Program-made: the position numbers and the translations under genes
Assembly (NCBI GenBank): GCA_043747685.1
Contig: JAYTOR010000164.1
Span: forward strand, 1-25,190
Origin: JANXUF01 sp043747685
GTDB taxonomy: Bacteria > Actinomycetota > Acidimicrobiia > Acidimicrobiales > Ilumatobacteraceae
Reading direction: 5' to 3'
DNA length: 25,190 nucleotides
In this document: piece after piece, positions 12,279-19,243 of the stretch
Layout of the letters: each line of letters begins with the position of its first letter
Numbering within the stretch: position 1 is the first letter of the stretch
Notes under the pieces: model-generated
Database searches by the model: none
Told to the model about the DNA's origin: nothing
The model's input: only the letters and a program-made list of their open reading frames with translations

Positions 12279-12332
12279 GTTCGACCTCGCTCGCTCGTTC
12301 CTCGCGTCTTTCGCTCCGTCCCGTGGGTTCGA
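12268..12332. repeat. 17-bp direct repeat, two copies
   Basis: CCGTCCCGT(A/G)GGTTCGA occurs at 12268-12284 and again at 12316-12332, with 16 of 17 bases identical. The copies are separated by 31 bases of pyrimidine-rich CTCGCTCGCTCG-type sequence. The first copy contains the dedA stop codon. Confidence 0.7.
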
Positions 12333-12483
12333 AGAGCGGCTTCGCCGTACTCAACTTGTGGCGGCGACCAGCAAGCTGGCCGTGGGCCGCCGACGAAGGG
12401 GCTACCGCCCCCTCGAACTCCCCTGCCGGAGCTGGTGAACGCAGGATCTGCCTACCGGTCAACGCGCGCTGACTCGTATATAC
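12279..12483. other. non-coding interval with several hairpins between convergent genes
   Basis: There is no credible gene here. Besides the direct repeat, inverted repeats are dense. CGAAG-N5-CTTCG lies at 12330-12344. A two-part stem has GGCGGC (12360-12365) pairing with GCCGCC (12386-12391) around CCAGC/GCTGG (12368-12379). GGGGC-TACC-GCCCC lies at 12398-12411. No T-tract follows any of them, so they are not classical intrinsic terminators, though they could help end transcription from both sides. A REP-like dispersed repeat or a small RNA is also possible. Confidence 0.4.
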
Positions 12484-13290
12484 CTACGCGATCTCCGTCA
12501 CGAAGTCGATGAGTCGTTCGAACGCTCCGTTCAATTCCGGGGTGAGGTCTGCGTAGCTCTTGACGGTGTTGCGCAAGCGTGGCCAGAAGTTGGCGACATC
12601 AGTGCCGAGAGCGGCGCACATGCCCTCCTTCCACGGAACGCCCCTCGGCACCTCCGGCCACATCGTCAGGCCAAAGACCTTCGGGCGGATGCCGGCCCAC
12701 ACGTCGACGAACGGATGGCCGGTGACCAGCACGTTCTCATCGCGAACCGTTGCGGCGATACGCGATTCCTTCGAGCCTGGCACGAGATGGTCGACGAGTA
12801 CCCCAAGCCGCCTCTGTGCGCTCGGGCGAAACTCGGCGACAGCTCCGGCGAGATCATCGATGCCGTCGAGCGCTTCGACGACGATTCCCGATTCGCGTAG
12901 GTCATCTCCCCAGACATGTTCGACGAGTTCGGCATCGTGCTTGCCCTCGACCCAGATCCGGCTGGCTCTGGCGACCTTGGCGGCGGGCGGCTTGGGATCG
13001 GCGACCGAGCCGGAAGCGGTGAAGGTCTTCGTCGTCGACTTGGCAACGGTCGGTCGCACGAGTGTGACGATCTTGCCGTCGAACCGGAAGCCGCCCTCCT
13101 TGTAGGTGAAGTGGCGGTGGGTGTTGTTGCGCGACCTGAGCGTGACAGCCTCGATCGACAGCTTGACGACGTCACCGCAGAACCCGCTGGCGCAGTCTTC
13201 GACGACCATGCCGATCGAGGCCTCCATCTTCGGAAACGTCGGCTTACGACGTGGGTCGAAGTCTTCGAGTACGTCTGATCCATAGTTCAC
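12484..13290 (-). CDS. DUF3097 family protein with TOPRIM-like segment
   Basis: This 268-aa cytoplasmic protein begins VNYGSDVLEDFDPRRKPTFP, matching the usual start of actinobacterial DUF3097 proteins, so I chose GTG 13290. The open frame continues upstream but reads only low-complexity Arg/Ser sequence. The N-terminal third (SIGMVVEDCASGFCGDVV, then a beta-rich stretch to LVRP) looks like a small barrel. Residues of about 110-215 resemble a TOPRIM fold: IWVEGKHDAELVE with E115, then LGVLVDHLVPGSKES. The TOPRIM DxD motif here is D167-H-L, so metal binding may be altered. Function is unknown. It lies 58 nt downstream of another minus-strand gene and may share its transcript. Confidence 0.85.
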   Translation of the reverse strand: MNYGSDVLEDFDPRRKPTFPKMEASIGMVVEDCASGFCGDVVKLSIEAVTLRSRNNTHRHFTYKEGGFRFDGKIVTLVRPTVAKSTTKTFTASGSVADPKPPAAKVARASRIWVEGKHDAELVEHVWGDDLRESGIVVEALDGIDDLAGAVAEFRPSAQRRLGVLVDHLVPGSKESRIAATVRDENVLVTGHPFVDVWAGIRPKVFGLTMWPEVPRGVPWKEGMCAALGTDVANFWPRLRNTVKSYADLTPELNGAFERLIDFVTEIA

Positions 13291-13348
13291 CTGTCCATTC
13301 TCGCCGATGGCTGCCAGCAGTTTCCGGCATCTCCGCCCCTCCGCCCCC

Positions 13349-14077
13349 CTACGGAGATCGAGGGCGCTGTCGCCAACCGTCACCAGTGAGGACGAGGTCG
13401 ATGACCACACCGTCCGGCAGGCGGAACGGGGCACGGAGCCCGACATGGGCGAACGCCTGCGGCGCGACCGTCGGTCCGAGAGCATGGCCCGACCAGCGAT
13501 GCGTGCGGTGCGCTGGAAGTTCGACGAGTTCGACGACGGAACCTGGCAGCTCGATCTGCCCATGGACGGTCCCGCGCTGTTCGTAACCACCTTCAGTTGC
13601 GCTAGCGGCCGCCATTTCGGCGACGCTTTGGGCAGGCCCGACGGCACCGTCGGGCACGGATTCCACCGCCAACCCGAACGGCGTCGGTTCAGCGGTGGCA
13701 TACCATTCGAGGTCCGTGGCGATCGGCGTCGCCTCGCCGTATGCAATGCGGAGCGCTTCCTGCGGATCATCGAGGGCGACGGCATAGGTTTCGTTGCCGA
13801 TGGTCCACTGCTCGAACGGCGACTCGCACGTCAGTTCTGCCCACATCGCCTCTGCCTTGGCGAGCAATGGGTCGGAACGGCGCGGAATGTCGAACTCGGT
13901 GACGTGCAGTAGCGGCTCGCCTCGGCGAGCCATCGCCCACCAGTACCAGGCGTCGTGGGTTCCGACCAGGCGGTAGCCCGTCACCAGCCCGAGGGTGCCA
14001 TCCGCCGCCCAGCACGAAAACGTCCATTCCTCGGATGTCACGCCATGCGCCCGTTCGTCGATCGGCGTCCAACGCAC
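13349..14077 (-). CDS. conserved hypothetical protein, possible AttH/CrtC-like lipocalin-fold domain
   Basis: This 242-aa soluble protein is rich in Trp and acidic residues and has no signal peptide or membrane segment. The start is a GTG at 14077. The N-terminal half contains WTFSCWAADGTLGLVTGYRL and HDAWYWWAMA, which look like paired beta strands. The C-terminal half contains YEQRGTVHGQIELPGSVVEL and then RTHRWSGHALG. The order YEQ-G-V-G followed by an R-x-H-x-W motif resembles the two-domain lipocalin-like proteins related to hydroxyneurosporene hydratase and AttH (DUF7064-type). This is a visual resemblance only. It starts 28 bp from the divergent SCP2-like gene, so the two probably share regulatory DNA. 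Confidence 0.7.
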   Translation of the reverse strand: MRWTPIDERAHGVTSEEWTFSCWAADGTLGLVTGYRLVGTHDAWYWWAMARRGEPLLHVTEFDIPRRSDPLLAKAEAMWAELTCESPFEQWTIGNETYAVALDDPQEALRIAYGEATPIATDLEWYATAEPTPFGLAVESVPDGAVGPAQSVAEMAAASATEGGYEQRGTVHGQIELPGSVVELVELPAHRTHRWSGHALGPTVAPQAFAHVGLRAPFRLPDGVVIDLVLTGDGWRQRPRSP

Positions 14078-14105
14078 GCCCCGATCATGCCGCTGGTTGG
14101 TGCCG

Positions 14106-14516
14106 ATGCGGCAGACTGGAGAGGTGTTTCGCTACCTCAGTCTCGAATGGATCGATGCGTTGACCTCCGAGGTCGCCAACAGTTCGGCGCTGAAGGCATT
14201 GGCGACCACGAACTCGATCGGGGTCACGCAGGAAGTGACAGCAGGTCCTGAGGGCGACATTGTCTATCACCTGCGCGTCGGAGACGGCATCGCCGAGTTC
14301 GGCCCGGGTGCAGCGTTCGCCGAGGACCTCAAGTTCCGCCAGAGCTGGGAGACAGCCGTCGGCGTGGCGACGGGCACGTTAAACGCCCAAGAGGCGTTCA
14401 TCAAAGGGCGCATCCTGTTGTTCGGAGACCGCCAGAAGCTGCTCGACAACCAGGACGTCTTCCGCGAGCTGGAGTTGGTGTTCACCAAGGTCCGTACCGA
14501 GACGGTGTACGAGTAG
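14106..14516 (+). CDS. SCP2-like sterol/lipid-binding domain protein
   Basis: This 136-aa cytoplasmic protein has the sequence FRYLSLEWIDALTSEV, then a beta region (GDIVYHLRVGDGIAEFGPG), then ETAVGVATGTLNAQEAFIKGRILLFGD. This matches the layout of an SCP2 domain, in which the last helix closes a hydrophobic cavity for fatty-acyl or sterol-like ligands. The start is uncertain. ATG 14106 is the best-placed in-frame ATG, while GTG 14124 directly abuts a GGAGAG sequence and so has no spacing for it. The stop TAG shares its last base with the GTG of the DNA glycosylase gene (TAGTG), so the two are coupled. Confidence 0.75.
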   Translation: MRQTGEVFRYLSLEWIDALTSEVANSSALKALATTNSIGVTQEVTAGPEGDIVYHLRVGDGIAEFGPGAAFAEDLKFRQSWETAVGVATGTLNAQEAFIKGRILLFGDRQKLLDNQDVFRELELVFTKVRTETVYE

Positions 14517-15355
14517 TGCCGGAGCTGCCGGAGGTTCAGGCTCATGCGGAGCGTCTCACCGAGACGTTTCACGGGCAGCTCCTCGAGCGGTTCACGCAGT
14601 TGAGCTTCACGGCGTTGAAGACCGCCAGGCCGCTTCCCGATGATGCTTACGGGTTGCCGCTGCAGGCAGTCGGCCGGCGGGGTAAATACCTGTTGGTGGA
14701 GTTCGAGCCGGTCACCTTCGCTGTACACCTGATGCAGGGCGGGCGGTTGCTCGTCGATCAGAAGATGTCGGCGAAGCCACGCGGCGGCCAGGCGCGGTTC
14801 ACGTTCGCCGAGGGCCCGGCGCTGCTACTGACGGAGCAGGGGACAGAGCGACGCGCCGGAGTCTGGGCGCTGCCGGCCGCCGAGGTGTTGACGATGCCGC
14901 CGTTGAACCGTCTCGGCCCGGAGGCGTCGGAAGTGACGCCCGAGTCGTTGAACGGCTTGTTCCTCGAACACCCGATGCGCGTCCACGGATTTCTGCGCGA
15001 CCAACACATGATCGCCGGCATCGGCCGCCGGTTGGCAAACGAGATCTGCTGGCAGGCGAAGATCTCGCCGTTCGCCAACGCCGCCAAGTTGGGGATCGAA
15101 GGTGCCACTGCGGTGGTGCAGGCGATCCAGTCTGCATGCGCGGAAGGTCTGGCGTACGAGCGGACTCGTCCCGACATGAGTTCGTCAGCGGACCGGCCAG
15201 GCGGGGTACACAAACGCAGTGGAGAGCCATGCCCGATCGACGGCACCCCGATCCGAGACGTCGAATACTCCAGCTACACGGTCTACTACTGCCCCACCTG
15301 CCAGACGAAAGGCAAGGTGCTCGCCGACAACACGACGAGCAAATTTCTCAAGTGA
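14516..15355 (+). CDS. Fpg/Nei family DNA glycosylase
   Basis: This 279-aa base-excision repair enzyme removes oxidised bases and cleaves the abasic site. It opens MPELPEVQ, supplying the catalytic Pro2 and Glu3 once Met is removed, and has the beta-hairpin Lys K57 in GRRGKYL. The helix-two-turn-helix segment is GIGRRLANEICWQAKISPF, with Arg where E. coli Fpg has Asn168. The C-terminal zinc finger has C239, C259 and C262 at the standard C-x2-C-x16-C-x2-C spacing, but residue 242 is Asp instead of Cys. The finger's usual DNA-phosphate Arg appears to be Tyr. This is a divergent branch, so Fpg versus Nei specificity is not assigned. The GTG start overlaps the upstream stop by 1 nt. Confidence 0.9.
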   Translation: MPELPEVQAHAERLTETFHGQLLERFTQLSFTALKTARPLPDDAYGLPLQAVGRRGKYLLVEFEPVTFAVHLMQGGRLLVDQKMSAKPRGGQARFTFAEGPALLLTEQGTERRAGVWALPAAEVLTMPPLNRLGPEASEVTPESLNGLFLEHPMRVHGFLRDQHMIAGIGRRLANEICWQAKISPFANAAKLGIEGATAVVQAIQSACAEGLAYERTRPDMSSSADRPGGVHKRSGEPCPIDGTPIRDVEYSSYTVYYCPTCQTKGKVLADNTTSKFLK

Positions 15356-15366
15356 CGACTCCTGGC

Positions 15367-15378
15367 TAGTGTGTCGCG
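15367..15378 (+). promoter_or_regulatory. candidate -10 element for leaderless nucleoside phosphorylase mRNA
   Basis: TAGTGT (15367-15372) is followed by 6 nt and then the ATG at 15379. No Shine-Dalgarno sequence is present. The position fits a -10 hexamer whose transcript begins at the start codon. No clear -35 is visible. Confidence 0.4.
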
Positions 15379-16092
15379 ATGCCAGTACACCTTCGTGGAA
15401 CGTCCGACGACTACGCCCGAACGGTGCTCGTGCCCGGCGACCCGCGGCGTGCCAGGACGATCGCCGAGACGTTCTTCGAGGCCGACTTCCGTTGCGTCAA
15501 CGAGGAGCGCGGCATGCTCGGCTACACCGGCACGTTCGAGGGCAAGCCGATCAGCGTGCAGTCGGTCGGCATGGGCGGAGCGAGCGCGGCGATCTACTAC
15601 GAGGAGCTCATCCAACTCGGCGTCAAGCGGATCGTTCGGGTCGGCACGGCCGGCGGACTCGATCCGTCGTTGAAAATGGGCGATACGGTGCTCGCCGTCG
15701 CCAGCACCCCTGACGACCCGGTGATCCAGCGCCTGTTGAACGGCGAGGAACACGCGCCGACGGCAACCTGGAGCCTGCTGATCGCTGCGGTCAGGATCGC
15801 CGAAGAGGCTGGCGTTTCGCTCTATCCAGGCCCGGTCGTTTCCAGCGCGCTGTTCTACGACGAGCGTCCTGGGATCATGGAACGCTGGCGTGATCGCGGT
15901 CATCTCGCTGTCGAGATGGAAGTATCCACGCTCTACACGATCGCCGCCATGCGCAAGGTCGAAGCGGTGGCGATGGCAACGATCAGCGACCTCATCCTCG
16001 GCACCGGCGACACCGTCCGCATCAGCGACGAGGAACTCGCAGAGGGCGTCCGCACGATGATGCAGATCGCCTGCCGCGTCGCCGTTTCCTGA
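15379..16092 (+). CDS. purine nucleoside phosphorylase, DeoD-like (NP-I family)
   Basis: This 237-aa cytoplasmic enzyme splits nucleosides with phosphate into free base and ribose-1-phosphate. The phosphate loop LVPGDPRRA (about 17-25), the central VGTAGGLDPSLKMGD block, the nucleoside-binding VEMEVSTLYTIAA and the catalytic-Asp segment TISDLI are all in the order of the hexameric DeoD/Udp group. The sequence resembles DeoD more than uridine phosphorylase, but specificity cannot be settled by eye. It starts 23 nt after the glycosylase gene and seems to have its own leaderless promoter. It converges on the GH15 gene with only 4 bp between the two stop codons. Confidence 0.88.
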   Translation: MPVHLRGTSDDYARTVLVPGDPRRARTIAETFFEADFRCVNEERGMLGYTGTFEGKPISVQSVGMGGASAAIYYEELIQLGVKRIVRVGTAGGLDPSLKMGDTVLAVASTPDDPVIQRLLNGEEHAPTATWSLLIAAVRIAEEAGVSLYPGPVVSSALFYDERPGIMERWRDRGHLAVEMEVSTLYTIAAMRKVEAVAMATISDLILGTGDTVRISDEELAEGVRTMMQIACRVAVS

Positions 16093-16096
16093 CCTG

Positions 16097-17986
16097 TCAC
16101 ATCTTGATCGGGACGCCTCGAACCGGAGCGCAGGCGTCCAGGCAATTCGCTGCCGCCATCAGACCGAGGTGGGTGAATGCCTGGGGGAAGTTTCCGAGGA
16201 ACTCCTTGCTCGTGACGTCGTATTCCTCGGCGTAGAGGCCGACATCGTTGCCAAGCGCGACGATGCGTTCGAAGAGCACCGTCGCCTCCGCGTGTCGCCC
16301 CTGCTTTGCCAAGACCTGTACCAGCCAGCAGCTACAGAGCAGGAAGTAGCCCTCGTCCTCTCCATTGACCGTTTCGACGACGACATCCCTCGAGCGGTAG
16401 CGGCGAATGAAACCGTCTGCACCACCGAGGCGTATCTGGATCGTTTCGACGGTGCGGATCATGCGCGGATCATTTGGCTCGACGAAACCGACGAGGGCGA
16501 GCTGCAGCAGGCTCGCATCGACCTCGCTGGTACCGAAGTACTGGACGAAGTGCCCGGCAACGGGATCGACGCCGTCGGCCTCCACCGCCGCCCTGATCAT
16601 CGCTCGCGCCTTGGTCCATGCGTCCAGATCTGCAACACCGTTTACGTCGAGACGATGGTCCTCGGCGAGTCGGATACCGCGGTCGAGTGCCACCCAGCAC
16701 ATCACCTTGGAGTGCACGAAGTGTCGCGGCTCGCCGCGAGTTTCCCAAATGCCGGCGTCGGTCCGATCCCACCGCTGAGCCGCGAGGTCGACGAGCGAGG
16801 CAATGAACGCCCATTCATCCGTGTCGATGTCGTGCCGCTCCCCGTGCCACAGGTGGACGGCGTCGAGGATGTGCCCGTACATGTCGAGTTGCGTCTGCGC
16901 AGCCGCTCCGTTGCCGAAACGGACCGGTGCCGATCGGCGCCAGCCTTCGAGCTCGACCTCGATTTCTGGCAGACGCCGTTCCCCGTAGACGCCGTACATG
17001 ATCTGCAGCTCATCGCCATGTCCGGCAGTCGAACGCATGAGGAAGTTGCGGAAACCGTCGGCGACCTCGTGATGGCCGACCGCCGAGAGCGCAGCGAGCG
17101 TCAGCGTCGCATCGCGAATCCAGCAGTAGCGGTAGTCCCAGTTCGCCTGGCCTCCCGCAACCTCAGGCAGCGACGTCGTCGGTGCGGCGATGATCGCACC
17201 GCTCGGTGCGCAGCAGAGAGCCTTGAGGACCAACGCTGAACGATTGAGGAGTTTCGCATACGGGCCCGTCGCCACAGTCGATTCCGACCAGCGTTGCCAC
17301 CATCGGATCGTGTCAGACAGACGATCACGCGATGGTTCGACCGGTTTGGTGTCGAGGGAATGGGCCGCTTGCGAGGTGGCGACCACGACGAACGAATCTC
17401 CGGCAGACAACGTCGGCGTCGCATGGACACAGCAGGCCTCTCCGTCGATACTCAAGACCGTGTTTGCTTGGAGGACGAGTGCGTCGTCGCCGGCGACGGC
17501 AGACACGACATTGTGGCTGTGCATTCGCAGCCACGGGTGAGCGCTGCCGTAGTCGAACCTCGGGGCGATCGTGACCGCCACGCCCACCTGACCATCAGTG
17601 CAGGTGACGCTCCTGACGAGCGAATTGAATGGCTTTCGGGAACCGCCGCTGCGCATCGCAAAGGCGTCGGTGATGACGATCGTGCCGGTCTCCACGACGA
17701 GCGTGGTCTCCAACACCATCGTGTCATCGAGATAGCGCCGCGACCTGGCGACAACTCGTCCGACCGGCACGATCGAGAAATATCCGCCACGATCGTGATC
17801 GAGCAGCCTGGCGAACGTGCTACCGGCGTCGAATCGGCGCAGGCACGCCCAATCGATCGAACCTTCGCTGCTCACCAGCGCAGTCGAGTGGCAGTCCGAG
17901 ATCAGCGCATAATCCCCGATCGGCCGATACATCATCGGCACATCACTCCCCGTCCCAGCGGTACCCGTCGTCTCAGCGCTCATCAC
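16097..17986 (-). CDS. GH15 glucoamylase/trehalase-like glycoside hydrolase
   Basis: This 629-aa protein has an N-terminal beta-sandwich (from MYRPIGDYALISDCHSTALVS, IDWACLRRFD) and an (alpha/alpha)6 barrel. Catalytic-domain landmarks are YRYCWIRDATLTLAAL (about 285-300), WETRGEPRHFVHSKVMCWVALDRG with the likely general acid E415, and YAEEYDVTSKEFLGNFPQAFTHLGL with the second catalytic Glu. The same pattern is found in the mycobacterial GH15 trehalase, so trehalose is a likely substrate, though an alpha-glucan is possible. No signal peptide is seen, so it acts in the cytoplasm. GTG 17986 and ATG 17983 are adjacent possible starts; a GGGA lies 7 nt upstream of the GTG. It begins 25 nt after the second PRC-barrel gene and is probably the last gene of that operon. 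Confidence 0.9.
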   Translation of the reverse strand: MMSAETTGTAGTGSDVPMMYRPIGDYALISDCHSTALVSSEGSIDWACLRRFDAGSTFARLLDHDRGGYFSIVPVGRVVARSRRYLDDTMVLETTLVVETGTIVITDAFAMRSGGSRKPFNSLVRSVTCTDGQVGVAVTIAPRFDYGSAHPWLRMHSHNVVSAVAGDDALVLQANTVLSIDGEACCVHATPTLSAGDSFVVVATSQAAHSLDTKPVEPSRDRLSDTIRWWQRWSESTVATGPYAKLLNRSALVLKALCCAPSGAIIAAPTTSLPEVAGGQANWDYRYCWIRDATLTLAALSAVGHHEVADGFRNFLMRSTAGHGDELQIMYGVYGERRLPEIEVELEGWRRSAPVRFGNGAAAQTQLDMYGHILDAVHLWHGERHDIDTDEWAFIASLVDLAAQRWDRTDAGIWETRGEPRHFVHSKVMCWVALDRGIRLAEDHRLDVNGVADLDAWTKARAMIRAAVEADGVDPVAGHFVQYFGTSEVDASLLQLALVGFVEPNDPRMIRTVETIQIRLGGADGFIRRYRSRDVVVETVNGEDEGYFLLCSCWLVQVLAKQGRHAEATVLFERIVALGNDVGLYAEEYDVTSKEFLGNFPQAFTHLGLMAAANCLDACAPVRGVPIKM

Positions 17987-18011
17987 GCCAGTATCCCGCT
18001 ACCAGGACAGA

Positions 18012-18440
18012 TCACGCCAGCGGCAGGCCGGTCGGAGGGGGAAGATCGATCGATAGAATCGCCGCGTAGGTCCCGATGGCCCGCAGCCGTGATCCGGGAA
18101 GGCTGGTGCCATTGTCGAGCACGATCGTCTCGATCACGCCTGCCTCAGTGATCAGCAGGTCGTCGATACGTCCGATTTCGTCACCCTGCATGTCGAGGGC
18201 CCGCGTCCCACGGGGATCGAGTGACGCTGCGTCCATCGGGACCGCCGTCGATTTCGTCTCGTCGTACGTCAGCACGTCACCTTCGAAGCTACGAACCGAT
18301 GTGGCGGCAATCGTCATATCTGACAGTTGCACATTGACGATACGACTGCCGTCGATGCCGATGCCCTTCACGGTTCCGGTTCGCACCGCCGTTCCGAGGG
18401 CGACGGCGTCCTGGCCGAGCAGTTGCGACAGGCGGATCAT
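18012..18440 (-). CDS. PRC-barrel domain protein
   Basis: This is a 142-aa soluble protein. The segment DEIGRIDDLLITEAGVIETIVLDNG (about residues 85-110) is a typical PRC-barrel strand pattern. The N-terminal part VALGTAVRTGTVKGIGIDGSRIVNVQL looks like a second, degenerate barrel. PRC barrels occur in RimM, photosynthetic reaction centres and many stress-related actinobacterial proteins, generally as protein-interaction modules. No catalytic function can be assigned. The ATG overlaps the upstream PRC gene's stop by 4 nt (ATGA) and has GGAGAA 5 nt upstream. Confidence 0.82.
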   Translation of the reverse strand: MIRLSQLLGQDAVALGTAVRTGTVKGIGIDGSRIVNVQLSDMTIAATSVRSFEGDVLTYDETKSTAVPMDAASLDPRGTRALDMQGDEIGRIDDLLITEAGVIETIVLDNGTSLPGSRLRAIGTYAAILSIDLPPPTGLPLA

Positions 18441-18991
18441 GAGCGTTCTCCTTCGAGATAGGCGAGTTCTCCGGCGAGTCCCGTGAGGTCCGTACGGATC
18501 CGCTGCTCGTAGTCATCCGGCACGATCAACGAACTGCCTGAGACAGCAGAATGTGCCCGCAGTGGGACGAGACCATCACCGACTGCACCACCGGTGACTT
18601 CGAATCCGACGACTCGCGGCGCTGTTCCGCCGACGACGATGACGTCCTTGACTGTCCCGAGCGAGCGGCCGGACTCGGTGATGACCTGGTCGTTCAGCAC
18701 GTCGGCCGAGCGGTCGGCGGTGACATCGTCCGGTGCGTCGTCGCGGCTCGTCAACGCATCTTCACCGTCGATCATCACTGCGTCCGTACCGACCGAGAAC
18801 ACCGAACCGATCGGCAGCACGAGCTTCATCCGGCCACCGAGAAAGCCGCGCTTACGCAGTGTGAATCCGGTGATCGTGCCTTTCGACGGATCGAAGATGA
18901 CGTCCTTGATTTCGGCAACGTCGTTGCCGGTCGAGCCGTCGACGACCGGCCGGCCGATGAGGTCGGCTCCGCGCATCAACGCGGCGGTCAT
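18437..18991 (-). CDS. two-domain PRC-barrel protein
   Basis: This is a 184-aa soluble protein. The first barrel, LIGRPVVDGSTGNDVAEIKDVIFDPSKGTITGFTLRK, spans about 11-50. The second, ITESGRSLGTVKDVIVVGG-PRVVGFEVTGG, spans about 103-140. A polar acidic linker with DDAPDDVTADRSAD lies between them. The C-terminal 35 residues look helical. The start has AGGTGA 6 nt upstream and overlaps the upstream membrane-peptide stop by 4 nt. Its neighbours are a one-helix membrane peptide and a second PRC protein, which suggests a membrane-attached PRC assembly. That idea is inference. Confidence 0.82.
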   Translation of the reverse strand: MTAALMRGADLIGRPVVDGSTGNDVAEIKDVIFDPSKGTITGFTLRKRGFLGGRMKLVLPIGSVFSVGTDAVMIDGEDALTSRDDAPDDVTADRSADVLNDQVITESGRSLGTVKDVIVVGGTAPRVVGFEVTGGAVGDGLVPLRAHSAVSGSSLIVPDDYEQRIRTDLTGLAGELAYLEGERS

Positions 18992-19158
18992 GACTCGTCA
19001 CCTGGGTGCGAGGACGGTCGTGATTTTGACGACGATTGGGACGAGGCGATCAGCACCCTGCCGGTGCGTCGCTTGCGCATGAAGACGATCGTGACAATCA
19101 CGATCAGCACCAGCAGCAGCAGAACGAGCAGGGTCACGACGGCGCCGCTCACGGCCAT
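18988..19158 (-). CDS. small single-helix membrane protein
   Basis: This is a 56-aa peptide. MAVSGAVVTLLVLLLLVLIVIVTIVF is one long transmembrane helix, followed by the basic stop-transfer MRKRR and a Ser/Lys-rich tail ending PGDES. I chose ATG 19158 because it overlaps the stop of a 19-codon ORF (TGATG) that carries the only strong ribosome site here. A longer in-frame reading from 19263 would place the predicted promoter -10 inside the gene. It overlaps the downstream PRC-barrel gene by 4 nt. The N-out/C-in orientation expected from the basic residues would put the tail in the cytoplasm next to the PRC proteins. Confidence 0.65.
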   Translation of the reverse strand: MAVSGAVVTLLVLLLLVLIVIVTIVFMRKRRTGRVLIASSQSSSKSRPSSHPGDES

Positions 19159-19217
19159 CACGGCCGTTGGCCCGTCTGCTCGCAGTTCGGCGCTAGCCGG
19201 CCTTGGATGTACATCAT
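19158..19217 (-). CDS. 19-codon upstream ORF / leader peptide
   Basis: The peptide reads MMYIQGRLAPNCEQTGQRP. Its ATG at 19217 follows a strong Shine-Dalgarno sequence GAGGAG (19228-19223) with 5 nt spacing; a second ATG at 19214 has 8 nt spacing. The stop TGA overlaps the ATG of the membrane peptide by one base (TGATG). This layout suggests that ribosomes load at the leader and re-initiate on the membrane gene. A misjudged frame is possible, since the membrane protein has no ribosome site of its own. Confidence 0.45.
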   Translation of the reverse strand: MMYIQGRLAPNCEQTGQRP

Positions 19218-19243
19218 CGATACTCCTCGTGTTCGCCGGGGGA

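Noticed and set aside
12330..12344. tRNA T-arm-like GGTTCGAA near the hairpins
   Set aside because: No acceptor, D-arm or anticodon arm can be folded around it.
13291..13785. N-terminal extension of the DUF3097 gene
   Set aside because: Arg/Ser/Pro low-complexity reading that overlaps the end of the neighbouring gene in another frame; the family start is at 13290.
16093..16096. Terminator between the convergent phosphorylase and GH15 genes
   Set aside because: Only 4 bp separate the stop codons and no hairpin is visible; any termination must occur inside the opposite gene.
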